The notes under the pieces: generated by a model
Database searches by the model: none
Seen by the model: the letters and a program-made list of their open reading frames with translations, nothing else
What the model was told of the DNA's origin: nothing
Part shown: one piece after another, positions 47,242 through 60,600 of the stretch
Position numbering within the stretch: the first letter of the stretch is position 1
Layout of the letters: each line of letters opens with the position of its first letter
Origin: Argentina anserina
Taxonomy: Eukaryota > Streptophyta > Magnoliopsida > Rosales > Rosaceae
Assembly (NCBI RefSeq): GCF_933775445.1
Contig: NW_026089478.1
Coordinates: forward strand, 270,920 to 334,919
Direction of reading: 5' to 3'
Length of the DNA stretch: 64,000 bases
Translations under genes and position numbers: made by a program

Positions 47242-50200
47242 TTGCGTATCTTTACTATTAAAATTGTGTATCTTTTCAATTCTCGTTTGAGTATCTTTCT
47301 GAACGGCTTTCTGATGCGAGTTTCTATTGAATTTGAGAGTTTTACAAGTGTGGGAGTGTGTTTCTTTCAAACTGAGTATCTTTACATCGCTTGCGTATCT
47401 TTACTATTCCAATTGTGTATCTTTTCAATTCTCGTTTGAGTATCTTTCTGAACGGCTTTCTGATTCGAGTTTCTATTGAATTTGAGAGTTTTGCAAGTGT
47501 GGGAGTGTGTTTCTTTCAAACTGAGTATCTTTACATCGTTTGCGTATCTTTACTATTAAAATTGTGTATCTTTTCAATTCTCGTTTGATTATCTTTCTAA
47601 ACGGCTTTCTGATGCGAGTTTCTATTGATTTTGAGAGTTTTACAAGTGTGGGAGTGTGTTTCTTTCAAACTGAGTATCTTTACATCGCTTGCGTATCTTT
47701 ACTATTCCAATTGTGTATCTTTTCAATTCTCGTTTGAGTATCTTTCTGAACGGCTTTCTGATTCGAGTTTCTATTGAATTTGAGAGTTTTGCAAGTGTGG
47801 GAGTGTGTTTCTTTCAAACTGAGTATCTTTACATCGTTTACGTATCTTTACAATTCCAATTGTGTATCTTATCAATTCTCGTTTGAGTATCTTTATGTAA
47901 GGCTTTCTGATGCGAGTTTCTATTGAATTTGAGAGTTTTGCAAGTGTGGGAGTGTGTTTCTTTCAAACTGAGTATCTTTACATCGCTTGCGTATCTTTAC
48001 TATTCCAATTGTGTATCTTTTCAATTCTCGTTTGAGTATCTTTCTGAACGGCTTTCTGATTCGAGTTTCTATTGAATTTGAGAGTTTTGCAAGTGTGGGA
48101 GTGTGTTTCTTTCAAACTGAGTATCTTTACATCGTTTGCGTATCTTTACTATTAAAATTGTGTATCTTTTCAATTCTCGTTTGAGTATCTTTCTAAACGG
48201 CTTTCTGATGCGAGTTTCTATTGAATTTGAGAGTTTTGCAAGTGTGGCAGTGTGTTACTTTCAAATTGAGTATGTTTACATCGTTTGCGTATCTTTACTA
48301 TTCCAATTGTGTATCTTTTCAATTCTCGTTTGAGTATCTTTATGTAAGGCTTTCTGATGCGAATTTCTATTGAATTTGAGAGTTTTGCAAGTGTGGGAGT
48401 GTGTTTCTTTCAAACTGAGTATCTTTACTTCGTTTGCGTATCTTTACTATTCCAATTGTGTATCTTTTCAATTCTCGTTTGAGTATCTTTATGTAAGGCT
48501 TTCTGATGCGAGTTTCTATTGAATTTGAGAGTTTTGCAAGTGTGGCAGTGTGTTACTTTCAAATTGAGTATGTTTACATCGTTTGCGTATCTTTACTATT
48601 CCAATTGTGTATCTTTTCAATTCCCGTTTGAGTATCTTTCTGTAAGGCTTTCTGATGCGAGTTTCTATTGAATTTGAGAGTTTTGCAAGTGTGGGAGTGT
48701 GTTTCTTTCAAACAGAGTATCTTTACATCGTTTCGTATATTTACTATTCTAATTGTGTATCTTTTCAATTGTCGTTTGAGTATCTTTATGTAAGGCTTTC
48801 TGATGCGAGTTTCTATTGAATTTGAGAGTTTTGCAAGTGTGGCAGTGTGTTTCTTTCAAATTGAGTATGTTTACATTGTTTGTGTATCTTTACTATTCCA
48901 ATTGTGTATATTTTCAATTCTCGTTTGAGTATCTTTCTGAACGGCTTTCTGATTCGAGTTTCTATTGAATTTGAGAGTTTTGCAAGTGTGGGAGTGTGTT
49001 TCTTTCAAACTGAGTATCTCTACATCGTTTGCGTATCTTTACTATTAAAATTGTGTATCTTTTCAATTCTCGTTTGAGTATCTTTCTGAACGGCTTTCTG
49101 ATGCGAGTTTCTATTGAATTTGAGAGTTTTTCAAGTGTGGGAGTGTGTTTCTTTCAAACTGAGTATCTTTACATCGCTTGCGTATCTTTACTATTCCAAT
49201 TGTGTATCTTTTCAATTCTCGTTTGAGTATCTTTCTGAACGGCTTTCTGATTCGAGTTTCTATTGAATTTGAGAGTTTTGCAAGTGTGGGAGTGTGTTTC
49301 TTTCAAACTGAGTATCTTTACATCGTTTGCGTATCTTTACTATTAAAATTGTGTATCTTTTCAATTCTCGTTTGAGTATCTTTCTAAACGGCTTTCTGAT
49401 GCGAGTTTCTATTGAATTTGAGAGTTTTGCAAGTGTGGCAGTGTGTTACTTTCAAATTGAGTATGTTTACATCGTTTGCGTATCTTTACTATTCCAATTG
49501 TGTATCTTTTCAATTCTCGTTTGAGTATCTTTATGTAAGGCTTTCTGATGCGAGTTTCTTTTGAATTTGAGAGTTTTGCAAGTGTGGCAGTGTGTTACTT
49601 TCAAATTGAGTATGTTTACATCGTTTGCGTATCTTTACTATTCCAATTGTGTATCTTTTCAATTCTCGTTTGAGTATCTTTATGTAAGGCTTTCTGATGC
49701 GAGTTTCTATTGAATTTGAGAGTTTTGCAAGTGTGGGAGTGTGTTTCTTTCAAACTGAGTATCTTTACTTCGTTTGCGTATCTTTACTATTCCAATTGTG
49801 TATCTTTTCAATTCTCGTTTGAGTATCTTTATGTAAGGCTTTCTGATGCGAGTTTCTATTGAATTTGAGAGTTTTGCAAGTGTGGCAGTGTGTTACTTTC
49901 AAATTGAGTATGTTTACATCGTTTGCGTATCTTTACTATTCCAATTGTGTATCTTTTCAATTCCCGTTTGAGTATCTTTCTGTAAGGCTTTCTGATGCGA
50001 GTTTCTATTGAATTTGAGAGTTTTGCAAGTGTGGGAGTGTGTTTCTTTCAAACAGAGTATCTTTACATCGTTTCGTATATTTACTATTCTAATTGTGTAT
50101 CTTTTCAATTGTCGTTTGAGTATCTTTATGTAAGGCTTTCTGATGCGAGTTTCTATTGAATTTGAGAGTTTTGCAAGTGTGGGAGTGTGTTTCTTTCAAA

Positions 50201-51162
50201 CTGAGTATCTTTACATCGTTTGCGTATATTTACTATTCCAATTGTATATCTTTTCAATTGTCGTTTGAGTATCTTTATGTAAGGCTTTCTGATGCGAGTT
50301 TCTATTGAATTTGAGAGTTTTGCAAGTGTGGCAGTGTGTTTCTTTCAAATTGAGTATGTTTACATCGTTTGTGTATCTTTACTATTCCAATTGTGTATAT
50401 TTTCAATTCTCGTTTGAGTATCTTTCTGAACGGCTTTCTGATTCGAGTTTCTATTGAATTTGAGAGTTTTGCAAGTGTGGGAGTGTGTTTCTTTCAAACT
50501 GAGTATCTCTACATCGTTTGCGTATCTTTACTATTAAAATTGTGTATCTTTTCAATTCTCGTTTGAGTATCTTTCTGAACGGCTTTCTGATGCGAGTTTC
50601 TATTGAATTTGAGAGTTTTACAAGTGTGGGAGTGTGTTTCTTTCAAACTGAGTATCTTTACATCGCTTGCGTATCTTTACTATTCCAATTGTGTATCTTT
50701 TCAATTCTCGTTTGAGTATCTTTCTGAACGGCTTTCTGATTCGAGTTTCTATTGAATTTGAGAGTTTTGCAAGTGTGGGAGTGTGTTTCTTTCAAACTGA
50801 GTATCTTTACATCGTTTGCGTATCTTTACTATTAAAATTGTGTATCTTTTCAATTCTCGTTTGAGTATCTTTCTAAACGGCTTTCTGATGCGAGTTTCTA
50901 TTGATTTTGAGAGTTTTACAAGTGTGGGAGTGTGTTTCTTTCAAACTGAGTATCTTTACATCGCTTGCGTATCTTTACTATTCCAATTGTGTATCTTTTC
51001 AATTCTCGTTTGAGTATCTTTCTGAACGGCTTTCTGATTCGAGTTTCTATTGAATTTGAGAGTTTTGCAAGTGTGGGAGTGTGTTTCTTTCAAACTGAGT
51101 ATCTTTACATCGTTTACGTATCTTTACAATTCCAGTTGTGTATCTTTTCAATTCTCGTTTGA
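47242..51162 (+). repeat. Segmental duplication, 3,276-bp offset
   Basis: Four consecutive variant monomers (47242, 47391, 47540, 47689) recur at 50518, 50667, 50816 and 50965. They include the rare TATTGATTTTGAGAG and the CTTTACAATTCCA variant. The offset is 3,276 bp, 22 x 149 minus 2, consistent with two 148-bp monomers in between (about 48729 and 50069). Confidence 0.8.
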
Positions 51163-54100
51163 GTATCTTTATGTAAGGCTTTCTGATGCGAGTTTCTATT
51201 GAATTTGAGAGTTTTACAAGTGTGGCAGTGTGTTTCTTTCAAATTGAGTATGTTTACATCGTTTGCGTATCTTTACTATTCCAATTGTGTATCTTTTCAA
51301 TTCTCGTTTGAGTATCTTTCTGTAAGGCTTTCTGATGCGAGTTTCTATTGAATTTGAGAGTTTTGCAGGTGTGGGAGTGTGTTTCTTTTAAACTGAGTAT
51401 CTTTACATCGTTTGCGTATCTTTAGTATTCCAATTGTGTATCTTTTCAGTTCTCGTTTGAGTATTTTTCTGAACGGCTTTCTGATGCGAGTTTCTATTGA
51501 ATTTGAGAGTTTTGCAAGTGTGGCAGTGTGTTTCTTTCAAATTGAGTATGTTTACATCGTTTGCGTATCTTTACTATTCCAATTGTGTATCTTTTCAATT
51601 CTCGTTTGAGTATCTTTCTGTAAGGCTTTCTGATGCGAGTTTCTATTGAATTTGAGAGTTTTGCAGGTGTGGGAGTGTGTTTCTTTTAAACTGAGTATCT
51701 TTACATCATTTGCGTATCTTTAGTATTCCAATTGTGTATCTTTTCAGTTCTCGTTTGAGTATCTTTCTGAACGGCTTTCTGATGCGAGTTTCTATTGAAT
51801 TTGAGAGTTTTGCAAGTGTGGGAGTGTGTTTCTTTCAAACTGAGTATCTTTACATCATTTGCGTATATTTACTATTCCACTTGTGAATCTTTTCAATTCT
51901 CGTTTGAGTATCTTTATGTAAGGCTTTCTGATGCGAGTTTCTAATGAATTTGAGAGTTTTGCAAGTGTGGAAGTGTGTTTCTTTCAAACTGAGTATCTTT
52001 ACATCGTTTGCGTATCTTTACTATTCCAATTGTGTATCTTTTCAATTCTCGTTTGAGTATCTTTCTGAACGGCTTTCTGATGCGAGTTTTTATTGAATTT
52101 GAGAGTTTTGCAAGTGTGGGAGTGTGTTTCTTTCAAACTGAGTTTCTTTACATCGTTTGCGTATCTTTACTATTCCAATTGTGTATCTTTTCAATTCTCG
52201 TTGGAGTATCTTTCCGTAAGGCTTTCTGATGCGAGTTTCTATTGAATTTGAGAGTTTTGCATGTGTGGGAGTGTGTTTCTTTCAAACTGAGTATGTTTAC
52301 ATCGTTTGCGTATCTTTACTATTCCAATTGTGTATCTTTTCAATTCTCGTTTGAGTATCTTTCTGAACGGCTTTCTGATGCTAGTTGCTATTGAATTTGA
52401 GAGTTTTGCAAGTGTGGGAGTGTGTTTCTTTCAAACTGAGTTTCTTTACATCGTTTGCGTATCTTTACTATTGCAATTGTGTATCTTTTCAATTCTCGTT
52501 TAAGTATCTTTCTGAACGGCTTTCTGATGCGAGTTTCTATTGAATTTGAGAGTTTTACAAGTGTGGGAGTGTGTTTCTTTCAAACTGAGTATCTTTACAT
52601 CGCTTGCGTATCTTTACTATTCCAATTGTGTATCTTTTCAATTCTCGTTTGAGTATCTTTCTGAACGGCTTTCTGATTCGAGTTTCTATTGAATTTGAGA
52701 GTTTTGCAAGTGTGGGAGTGTTTTTCTTTCAAACTGAGTATCTTTACATCGTTTGCGTATCTTTACTATTCCAATTGTGTATCTTTTCAATTCTCGTTTG
52801 AGTATCTTTATGTAAGGCTTTCTGATGCGAGTTTCTATTGAATTTGGGAGTTTTGCAAGTGTGGCAGTGTGTTTCTTTCAAACTGAGTATCGTTACCTCG
52901 TTTGCGTATCTTTACTATTCCAATTGTGTATCTTTTCAATTGTCGTTTGAGTATCTTTATGTAAGGCTTTCTGATGCGAGTTTCTATTGAATTTGAGAGT
53001 TTTGCAAGTGTGGCAGTGTGTTTCTTTCAAATTGAGTATGTTTACATCGTTTGTGTATCTTTACTATTCCAATTGTGTATATTTTCAATTCTCGTTTGAG
53101 TATCTTTCTGAACGGCTTTCTGATTCGAGTTTCTATTGAATTTGAGAGTTTTGCAAGTGTGGGAGTGTGTTTCTTTCAAACTGAGTATCTCTACATCGTT
53201 TGCGTATCTTTACTATTAAAATTGTGTATCTTTTCAATTCTCGTTTGAGTATCTTTCTGAACGGCTTTCTGATGCGAGTTTCTATTGAATTTGAGAGTTT
53301 TACAAGTGTGGGAGTGTGTTTCTTTCAAACTGAGTATCTTTACATCGCTTGCGTATCTTTACTATTCCAATTGTGTATCTTTTCAATTCTCGTTTGAGTA
53401 TCTTTCTGAACGGCTTTCTGATTCGAGTTTCTATTGAATTTGAGAGTTTTGCAAGTGTGGGAGTGTGTTTCTTTCAAACTGAGTATCTTTACATCGTTTG
53501 CGTATCTTTACTATTAAAATTGTGTATCTTTTCAATTCTCGTTTGAGTATCTTTCTGAACGGCTTTCTGATGCGAGTTTCTATTGAATTTGAGAGTTTTA
53601 CAAGTGTGGGAGTGTGTTTCTTTCAAACTGAGTATCTTTACATCGCTTGCGTATCTTTACTATTCCAATTGTGTATCTTTTCAATTCTCGTTTGAGTATC
53701 TTTCTGAACGGCTTTCTGATTCGAGTTTCTATTGAATTTGAGAGTTTTGCAAGTGTGGGAGTGTGTTTCTTTCAAACTGAGTATCTTTACATCGTTTACG
53801 TATCTTTACAATTCCAATTGTGTATCTTTTCAATTCTCGTTTGAGTATCTTTATGTAAGGCTTTCTGATGCGAGTTTCTATTGAATTTGAGAGTTTTGCA
53901 AGTGTGGGAGTTTGTTTCTTTCAAACTGAGTATCTTTACATCGTTTCGTATATTTACTATTCTAATTGTGTATCTTTTCAATTGTCGTTTGAGTATCTTT
54001 ATATAAGGCTTTCTGATGCGAGTTTCTATTGAATTTGAGAGTTTTGCAAGTGTGGCAGTGTGTTTCTTTCAAATTGAGTATGTTTACATCGTTTGTGTAT

Positions 54101-57100
54101 CTTTACTATTCCAATTGTGTATATTTTCAATTCTCGTTTGAGTATCTTTCTGAACGGCTTTCTGATTCGAGTTTCTATTGAATTTGAGAGTTTTGCAAGT
54201 GTGGGAGTGTGTTTCTTTGAAACTGAGTATCTTTACATCGTTTGCGTATCTTTACTATTAAAATTGTGTATCTTTTCAATTCTCGTTTGAGTATCTTTCT
54301 GAACGGCTTTCTGATGCGAGTTTCTATTGAATTTGAGAGTTTTGCAAGTGTGGCAGTGTGTTTCTTTCAAACTGAGTATCTCTACATCGTTTGCGTATCT
54401 TTACTATTAAAATTGTGTATCTTTTCAATTCTCGTTTGAGTATCTTTCTGAACGGCTTTCTGATTCGAGTTTCTATTGAATTTGAGAGTTTTGCAAGTGT
54501 GGGAGTGTGTTTCTTTCAAACTGAGTATGTTTACATCGTTTGCGTATCTTTACTATTCCAATTGTTTATCTTTTCAATTCTCGTTTGAGTATCTTTATGT
54601 AAGGCTTTCTGATGCGAGTTTCTATTGAATTTGAGAGTTTTGCAAGTGTGGCAGTGTGTTTCTTTCAAATTGAGTATGTTTACATCGTTTGCGTATCTTT
54701 ACTGTTCCAATTGTGTATATTTTCAATTCTCGTTTGAGTATCTTTCTGAACGGCTTTCTGATTCGAGTTTCTATTGAATTTGAGAGTTTTGCAAGTGTGG
54801 GAGTGTGTTTCTTTCAAACTGAGTATCTCTACATCGTTTGCGTATCTTTACTATTAAAATTGTGTATCTTTTCAATTCTCGTTTGAGTATCTTTCTGAAC
54901 GGCTTTCTGATGCGAGTTTCTATTGAATTTGAGAGTTTTACAAGTGTGGGAGTGTGTTTCTTTCAAACTGAGTATCTTTACATCGCTTGCGTATCTTTAC
55001 TATTCCAATTGTGTATCTTTTCAATTCTCGTTTGAGTATCTTTCTGAACGGCTTTCTGATTCGAGTTTCTATTGAATTTGAGTGTTTTGCAAGTGTGGGA
55101 GTGTGTTTCTTTCAAACTGAGTATCTTTACATCGTTTGCGTATCTTTACTATTAAAATTGTGTATCTTTTCAATTCTCGTTTGAGTATCTTTCTGAACGG
55201 CTTTCTGATGCGAGTTTCTATTGAATTTGAGAGTTTTACAAGTGTGGGAGTGTGTTTCTTTCAAACTGAGTATCTTTACATCGCTTGCGTATCTTTACTA
55301 TTCCAATTGTGTATCTTTTAAATTCTCATTTGAGTATCTTTCTGAACGGCTTTCTGATTCGAGTTTCTATTGAATTTGAGAGTTTTGCAAGTGTGGGAGT
55401 GTGTTTCTTTCAAACTGAGTATGTTTACATCGTTTGCGTATCTTTACTATTCCAATTGTGTATCTTTTCAATTCTCGTTTGAGTATCTTTATGTAAGGCT
55501 TTCTGATGCGAGTTTCTATTGAATTTGAGAGTTTTGCAAGTGTGGGAGTGTGTTTCTTTCAAACTGAGTATCTCTACATCGTTTGCGTATCTTTACTATT
55601 AAAATTGTGTATCTTTTCAATTCTCGTTTGAGTATCTTTCTGAACGGCTTTCTGATGCGAGTTTCTATTGAATTTGAGAGTTTTACAAGTGTGGGAGTGT
55701 GTTTCTTTCAAACTGAGTATCTTTACATCGCTTGCGTATCTTTACTATTCCAATTGTGTATCTTTTCAATTCTCGTTTGAGTATCTTTCTGAACGGCTTT
55801 CTGATTCGAGTTTCTATTGAATTTGAGAGTTTTGCAAGTGTGGGAGTGTGTTTCTTTCAAACTGAGTATCTTTACATCGTTTGCGTATCTTTACTATTAA
55901 AATTGTGTATCTTTTCAATTCTCGTTTGAGTATCTTTCTGAACGGCTTTCTGATGCGAGTTTCTATTGAATTTGAGAGTTTTACAAGTGTGGGAGTGTGT
56001 TTCTTTCAAACTGAGTATCTTTACATCGCTTACGTATCTTTACTATTCCAATTGTGTATCTTTTCAATTCTCGTTTGAGTATCTTTCTGAACGGCTTTCT
56101 GATGCGAGTTTCTATTGAATTTGAGAGTTTTACAAGTGTGGGAGTGTGTTTCTTTCAAACTGAGTATCTTTACATCGCTTGCGTATCTTTACTATTCCAA
56201 TTGTGTATCTTTTCAATTCTCGTTTGAGTATCTTTCTGAACGGCTTTCTGATGCTAGTTTCTATTGAATTTGAGAGTTTTGCAAGGGTGGGAGTGTGTTT
56301 CTTTCAAACTGAGTATCTTTACATTGTTTGCGTATATTTACTATTCCAATTGTGTATCTTTTAATTGTCGTTTGAGTATCTTTATGTAAGGCTTTCTGAT
56401 GCGAGTTTCTATTGAATTTGAGAGTTTTGCAAGTGTGGGAGTTTGTTTCTTTCAAACTGAGTATCTTTACATCGTTTCGTATATTTACTATTCTAATTGT
56501 GTATCTTTTCAATTGTCGTTTGAGTATCTTTATATAAGGCTTTCTGATGCGAGTTTCTATTGAATTTGAGAGTTTTGCAAGTGTGGCTGTGTGTTTCTTT
56601 CAAATTGAGTATGTTTACATCGTTTGTGTATCTTTACTATTCCAATTGTGTATATTTTCAATTCTCGTTTGAGTATCTTTCTGAACGGCTTTCTGATTCG
56701 AGTTTCTATTGAATTTGAGTGTTTTGCAAGTGTGGGAGTGTGTTTCTTTCAAACTGAGTATCTTTACATCGTTTGCGTATCTTTACTATTAAAATTGTGT
56801 ATCTTTTCAATTCTCGTTTGAGTATCTTTCTGAACGGCTTTCTGATGCGAGTTTCTATTGAATTTGAGAGTTTTACAAGTGTGGGAGTGTGTTTCTTTCA
56901 AACTGAGTATCTTTACATCGCTTGCGTATCTTTACTATTCCAATTGTGTATCTTTTAAATTCTCATTTGAGTATCTTTCTGAACGGCTTTCTGATTCGAG
57001 TTTCTATTGAATTTGAGAGTTTTGCAAGTGTGGGAGTGTGTTTCTTTCAAACTGAGTATGTTTACATCGTTTGCGTATCTTTACTATTCCAATTGTGTAT

Positions 57101-57666
57101 CTTTTCAATTCTCGTTTGAGTATCTTTCTGAACGGCTTTCTGATGCGAGTTTCTATTGAATTTGAGAGTTTTACAAGTGTGGGAGTGTGTTTCTTTCAAA
57201 CTGAGTATCTCTACATCGTTTGCGTATCTTTACTATTAAAATTGTGTATCTTTTCAATTCTCGTTTGAGTATCTTTCTGAACGGCTTTCTGATGCGAGTT
57301 TCTATTGAATTTGAGAGTTTGGCAAGTGTGGGAGTGTGTTTCTTTCAAACTGAGTATCTTTACATCGTTTGCGTATCTTAACTATTCCAATTGTGTATCT
57401 TTTCAATTCTCGTTTGAGTATCTTTATGTAAGGCTTTCTAATGCGAGTTTCTATTGAATTTGAGAGTTTTGCAAGTGTGGCAGTGTGTTTCTTTCAAACT
57501 GAGTATCGTTACCTCGTTTGCGTATCTTTACTATTCCAATTGTGTATCTTTTCAATTGTCGTTTGAGTATCTTTATGTAAGGCTTTCTGATGCGAGTTTC
57601 TATTGAATTTGAGAGTTTTGCAAGTGTGGCAGTGTGTTTCTTTCAAATTGAGTATGTTTACATCGT

Positions 57667-60600
57667 TTGTGTATCTTTACTGTTCCAATTGTGTATATTT
57701 TCAATTCTCGTTTGAGTATCTTTCTGAACGGCTTTCTGATTCGAGTTTCTATTGAATTTGAGAGTTTTGCAAGTGTGGGAGTGTGTTTCTTTCAAACTGA
57801 GTATCTCTACATCGTTTGCGTATCTTTACTATTAAAATTGTGTATCTTTTCAATTCTCGTTTGAGTATCTTTCTGAACGGCTTTCTGATGCGAGTTTCTA
57901 TTGAATTTGAGAGTTTTACAAGTGTGGGAGTGTGTTTCTTTCAAACTGAGTATCTTTACATCGTTTGCGTATCTTTACTATTCCAATTGTGTATCTTTTC
58001 AATTCTCGTTTGAGTATCTTTCTGAACGGCTTTCTGATTCGAGTTTCTATTGAATTTGAGTGTTTTGCAAGTGTGGGAGTGTGTTTCTTTCAAACTGAGT
58101 ATCTTTACATCGTTTGCGTATCTTTACTATTAAAATTGTGTATCTTTTCAATTCTCGTTTGAGTATCTTTCTGAACGGCTTTCTGATGCGAGTTTCTATT
58201 GAATTTGAGAGTTTTACAAGTGTGGGAGTGTGTTTCTTTCAAACTGAGTATCTTTACATCGCTTGCGTATCTTTACTATTCCAATTGTGTATCTTTTCAA
58301 TTGTCGTTTGAGTATCTTTATATAAGGCTTTCTGATGCGAGTTTCTATTGAATTTGAGAGTTTTGCAAGTGTGGCAGTGTGTTTCTTTCAAACTGAGTAT
58401 CTCTACATCGTTTGCGTATCTTTACTATTAAAATTGTGTATCTTTTCAATTCTCGTTTGAGTATCTTTCTGAACGGCTTTCTGATGCGAGTTTCTATTGA
58501 ATTTGAGAGTTTTACAAGTGTGGGAGTGTGTTTCTTTCAAACTGAGTATCTCTACATCGTTTGCGTATCTTTACTATTAAAATTGTGTATCTTTTCAATT
58601 CTCGTTTGAGTAACTTTCTAAACGGTTTCTGATGCGAGTTTCTATTGATTTTGAGAGTTTGGCAAGTGTGGGAGTGTGTTTCTTTCAAACTGAGTATCTT
58701 TACATCGTTTGCGCATCTTAACTATTCCAATTGTGTATCTTTTCAATTCTCGTTTGAGTATCTTTATGTAAGGCTTTCTAATGCGAGTTTCTATTGAATT
58801 TGAGAGTTTTGCAAGTGTGGCAGTGTGTTTCTTTCAAACTGAGTATCGTTACCTCGTTTGCGTATCTTTACTATTCCAATTGTGTATCTTTTCAATTGTC
58901 GTTTGAGTATCTTTATGTAAGGCTTTCTGATGCGAGTTTCTATTGAATTTGAGAGTTTTGCAAGTGTGGCAGTGTGTTTCTTTCAAATTGAGTATGTTTA
59001 CATCGTTTGTGTATCTTTACTGTTCCAATTGTGTATATTTTCAATTCTCGTTTGAGTATCTTTCTGAACGGCTTTCTGATTCGAGTTTCTATTGAATTTG
59101 AGAGTTTTGCAAGTGTGGGAGTGTGTTTCTTTAAAACTGAGTATCTCTACATCGTTTGCGTATCTTTACTATTAAAATTGTGTATCTTTTCAATTCTCGT
59201 TTGAGTATCTTTCTGAACGGCTTTCTGATGCGAGTTTCTATTGAATTTGAGAGTTTTACAAGTGTGGGAGTGTGTTTCTTTCAAACTGAGTATCTTTACA
59301 TCGCTTGCGTATCTTTACTATTCCAATTGTGTATCTTTTCAATTGTCGTTTGAGTATCTTTATGTAAGGCTTTCTGATGCGAGTTTCTATTGAATTTGAG
59401 AGTTTTGCAAGTGTGGCAGTGTGTTTCTTTCAAATTGAGTATGTTTACATCGTTTGTGTATCTTTACTATTCCAATTGTGTATATTTTCAATTCTCGTTT
59501 GAGTATCTTTCTGAACGGCTTTCTGATTCGAGTTTCTATTGAATTTGAGAGTTTTGCAAGTGTGGCAGTGTGTTTCTTTCAAACTGAGTATCTCTACATC
59601 GTTTGCGTATCTTTACTATTAAAATTGTGTATATTTTCAATTCTCGTTTGAGTATCTTTCTGAACGGCTTTCTGATGCGAGTTTCTATTGAATTTGAGAG
59701 TTTTACAAGTGTGGGAGTGTGTTTCTTTCAAACTGAGTATCTTTACATCGCTTGCGTATCTTTACTATTCCAATTGTGTATCTTTTCAATTCTCGTTTGA
59801 GTATCTTTCTGAACGGCTTTCTGATTCGAGTTTCTATTGAATTTGAGAGTTTTGCAAGTGTGGGAGTGTGTTTCTTTCAAACTGAGTATCTTTACATCGT
59901 TTGCGTATCTTTACTATTAAAATTGTGTATCTTTTCAATTCTCGTTTGAGTATCTTTCTGAACGGCTTTCTGATGCGAGTTTCTATTGAATTTGAGAGTT
60001 TTGCAAGTGTGGGAGTTTGTTTCTTTCAAACTGAGTATCTTAACATCGTTTCGTATATTTACTATTCCAATTGTGTATCTTTTCAATTCTCGTTTGAGTA
60101 TCTTTATGTAAGGCTTTCTGATGCGAGTTTCTATTAAATTTGAGAGTTTTGCAAGTGTGGCAGTGTGTTTCTTTCAAATTGAGTATGTTTACATAGTTTG
60201 CGTATCTTTACTATTCCAATTGTGTATCTTTTCAATTCTCGTTTGAGTATCTTTCTGTAAGGCTTTCTGATGCGAGTTTCTATTGAATTTGAGAGTTTTG
60301 CAGTTGTGGGAGTGTGTTTCTTTCAAACTGAGTATGTTTACATCGTTTGCGTTTCTTTACTATTCCAATTGTGTATCTTTTCAATTCGCGTTTGAGTATC
60401 TTTCTGAACGGCTTTCTGATGCGAGTTTCTATTGAATTTGAGAGTTTTGCAAGTGTGGCAGTGTGTTTCTTTCAAATTGAGTATGTTTACATCGTTTGCG
60501 TATCTTCACTATTCCAATTGTGTATCTTTTCAATTCTCGTTTGAGTATCTTTCTGAACGGCTTTCTGATTCGAGTTTCTATTGAATTTGAGAGTTTTGCA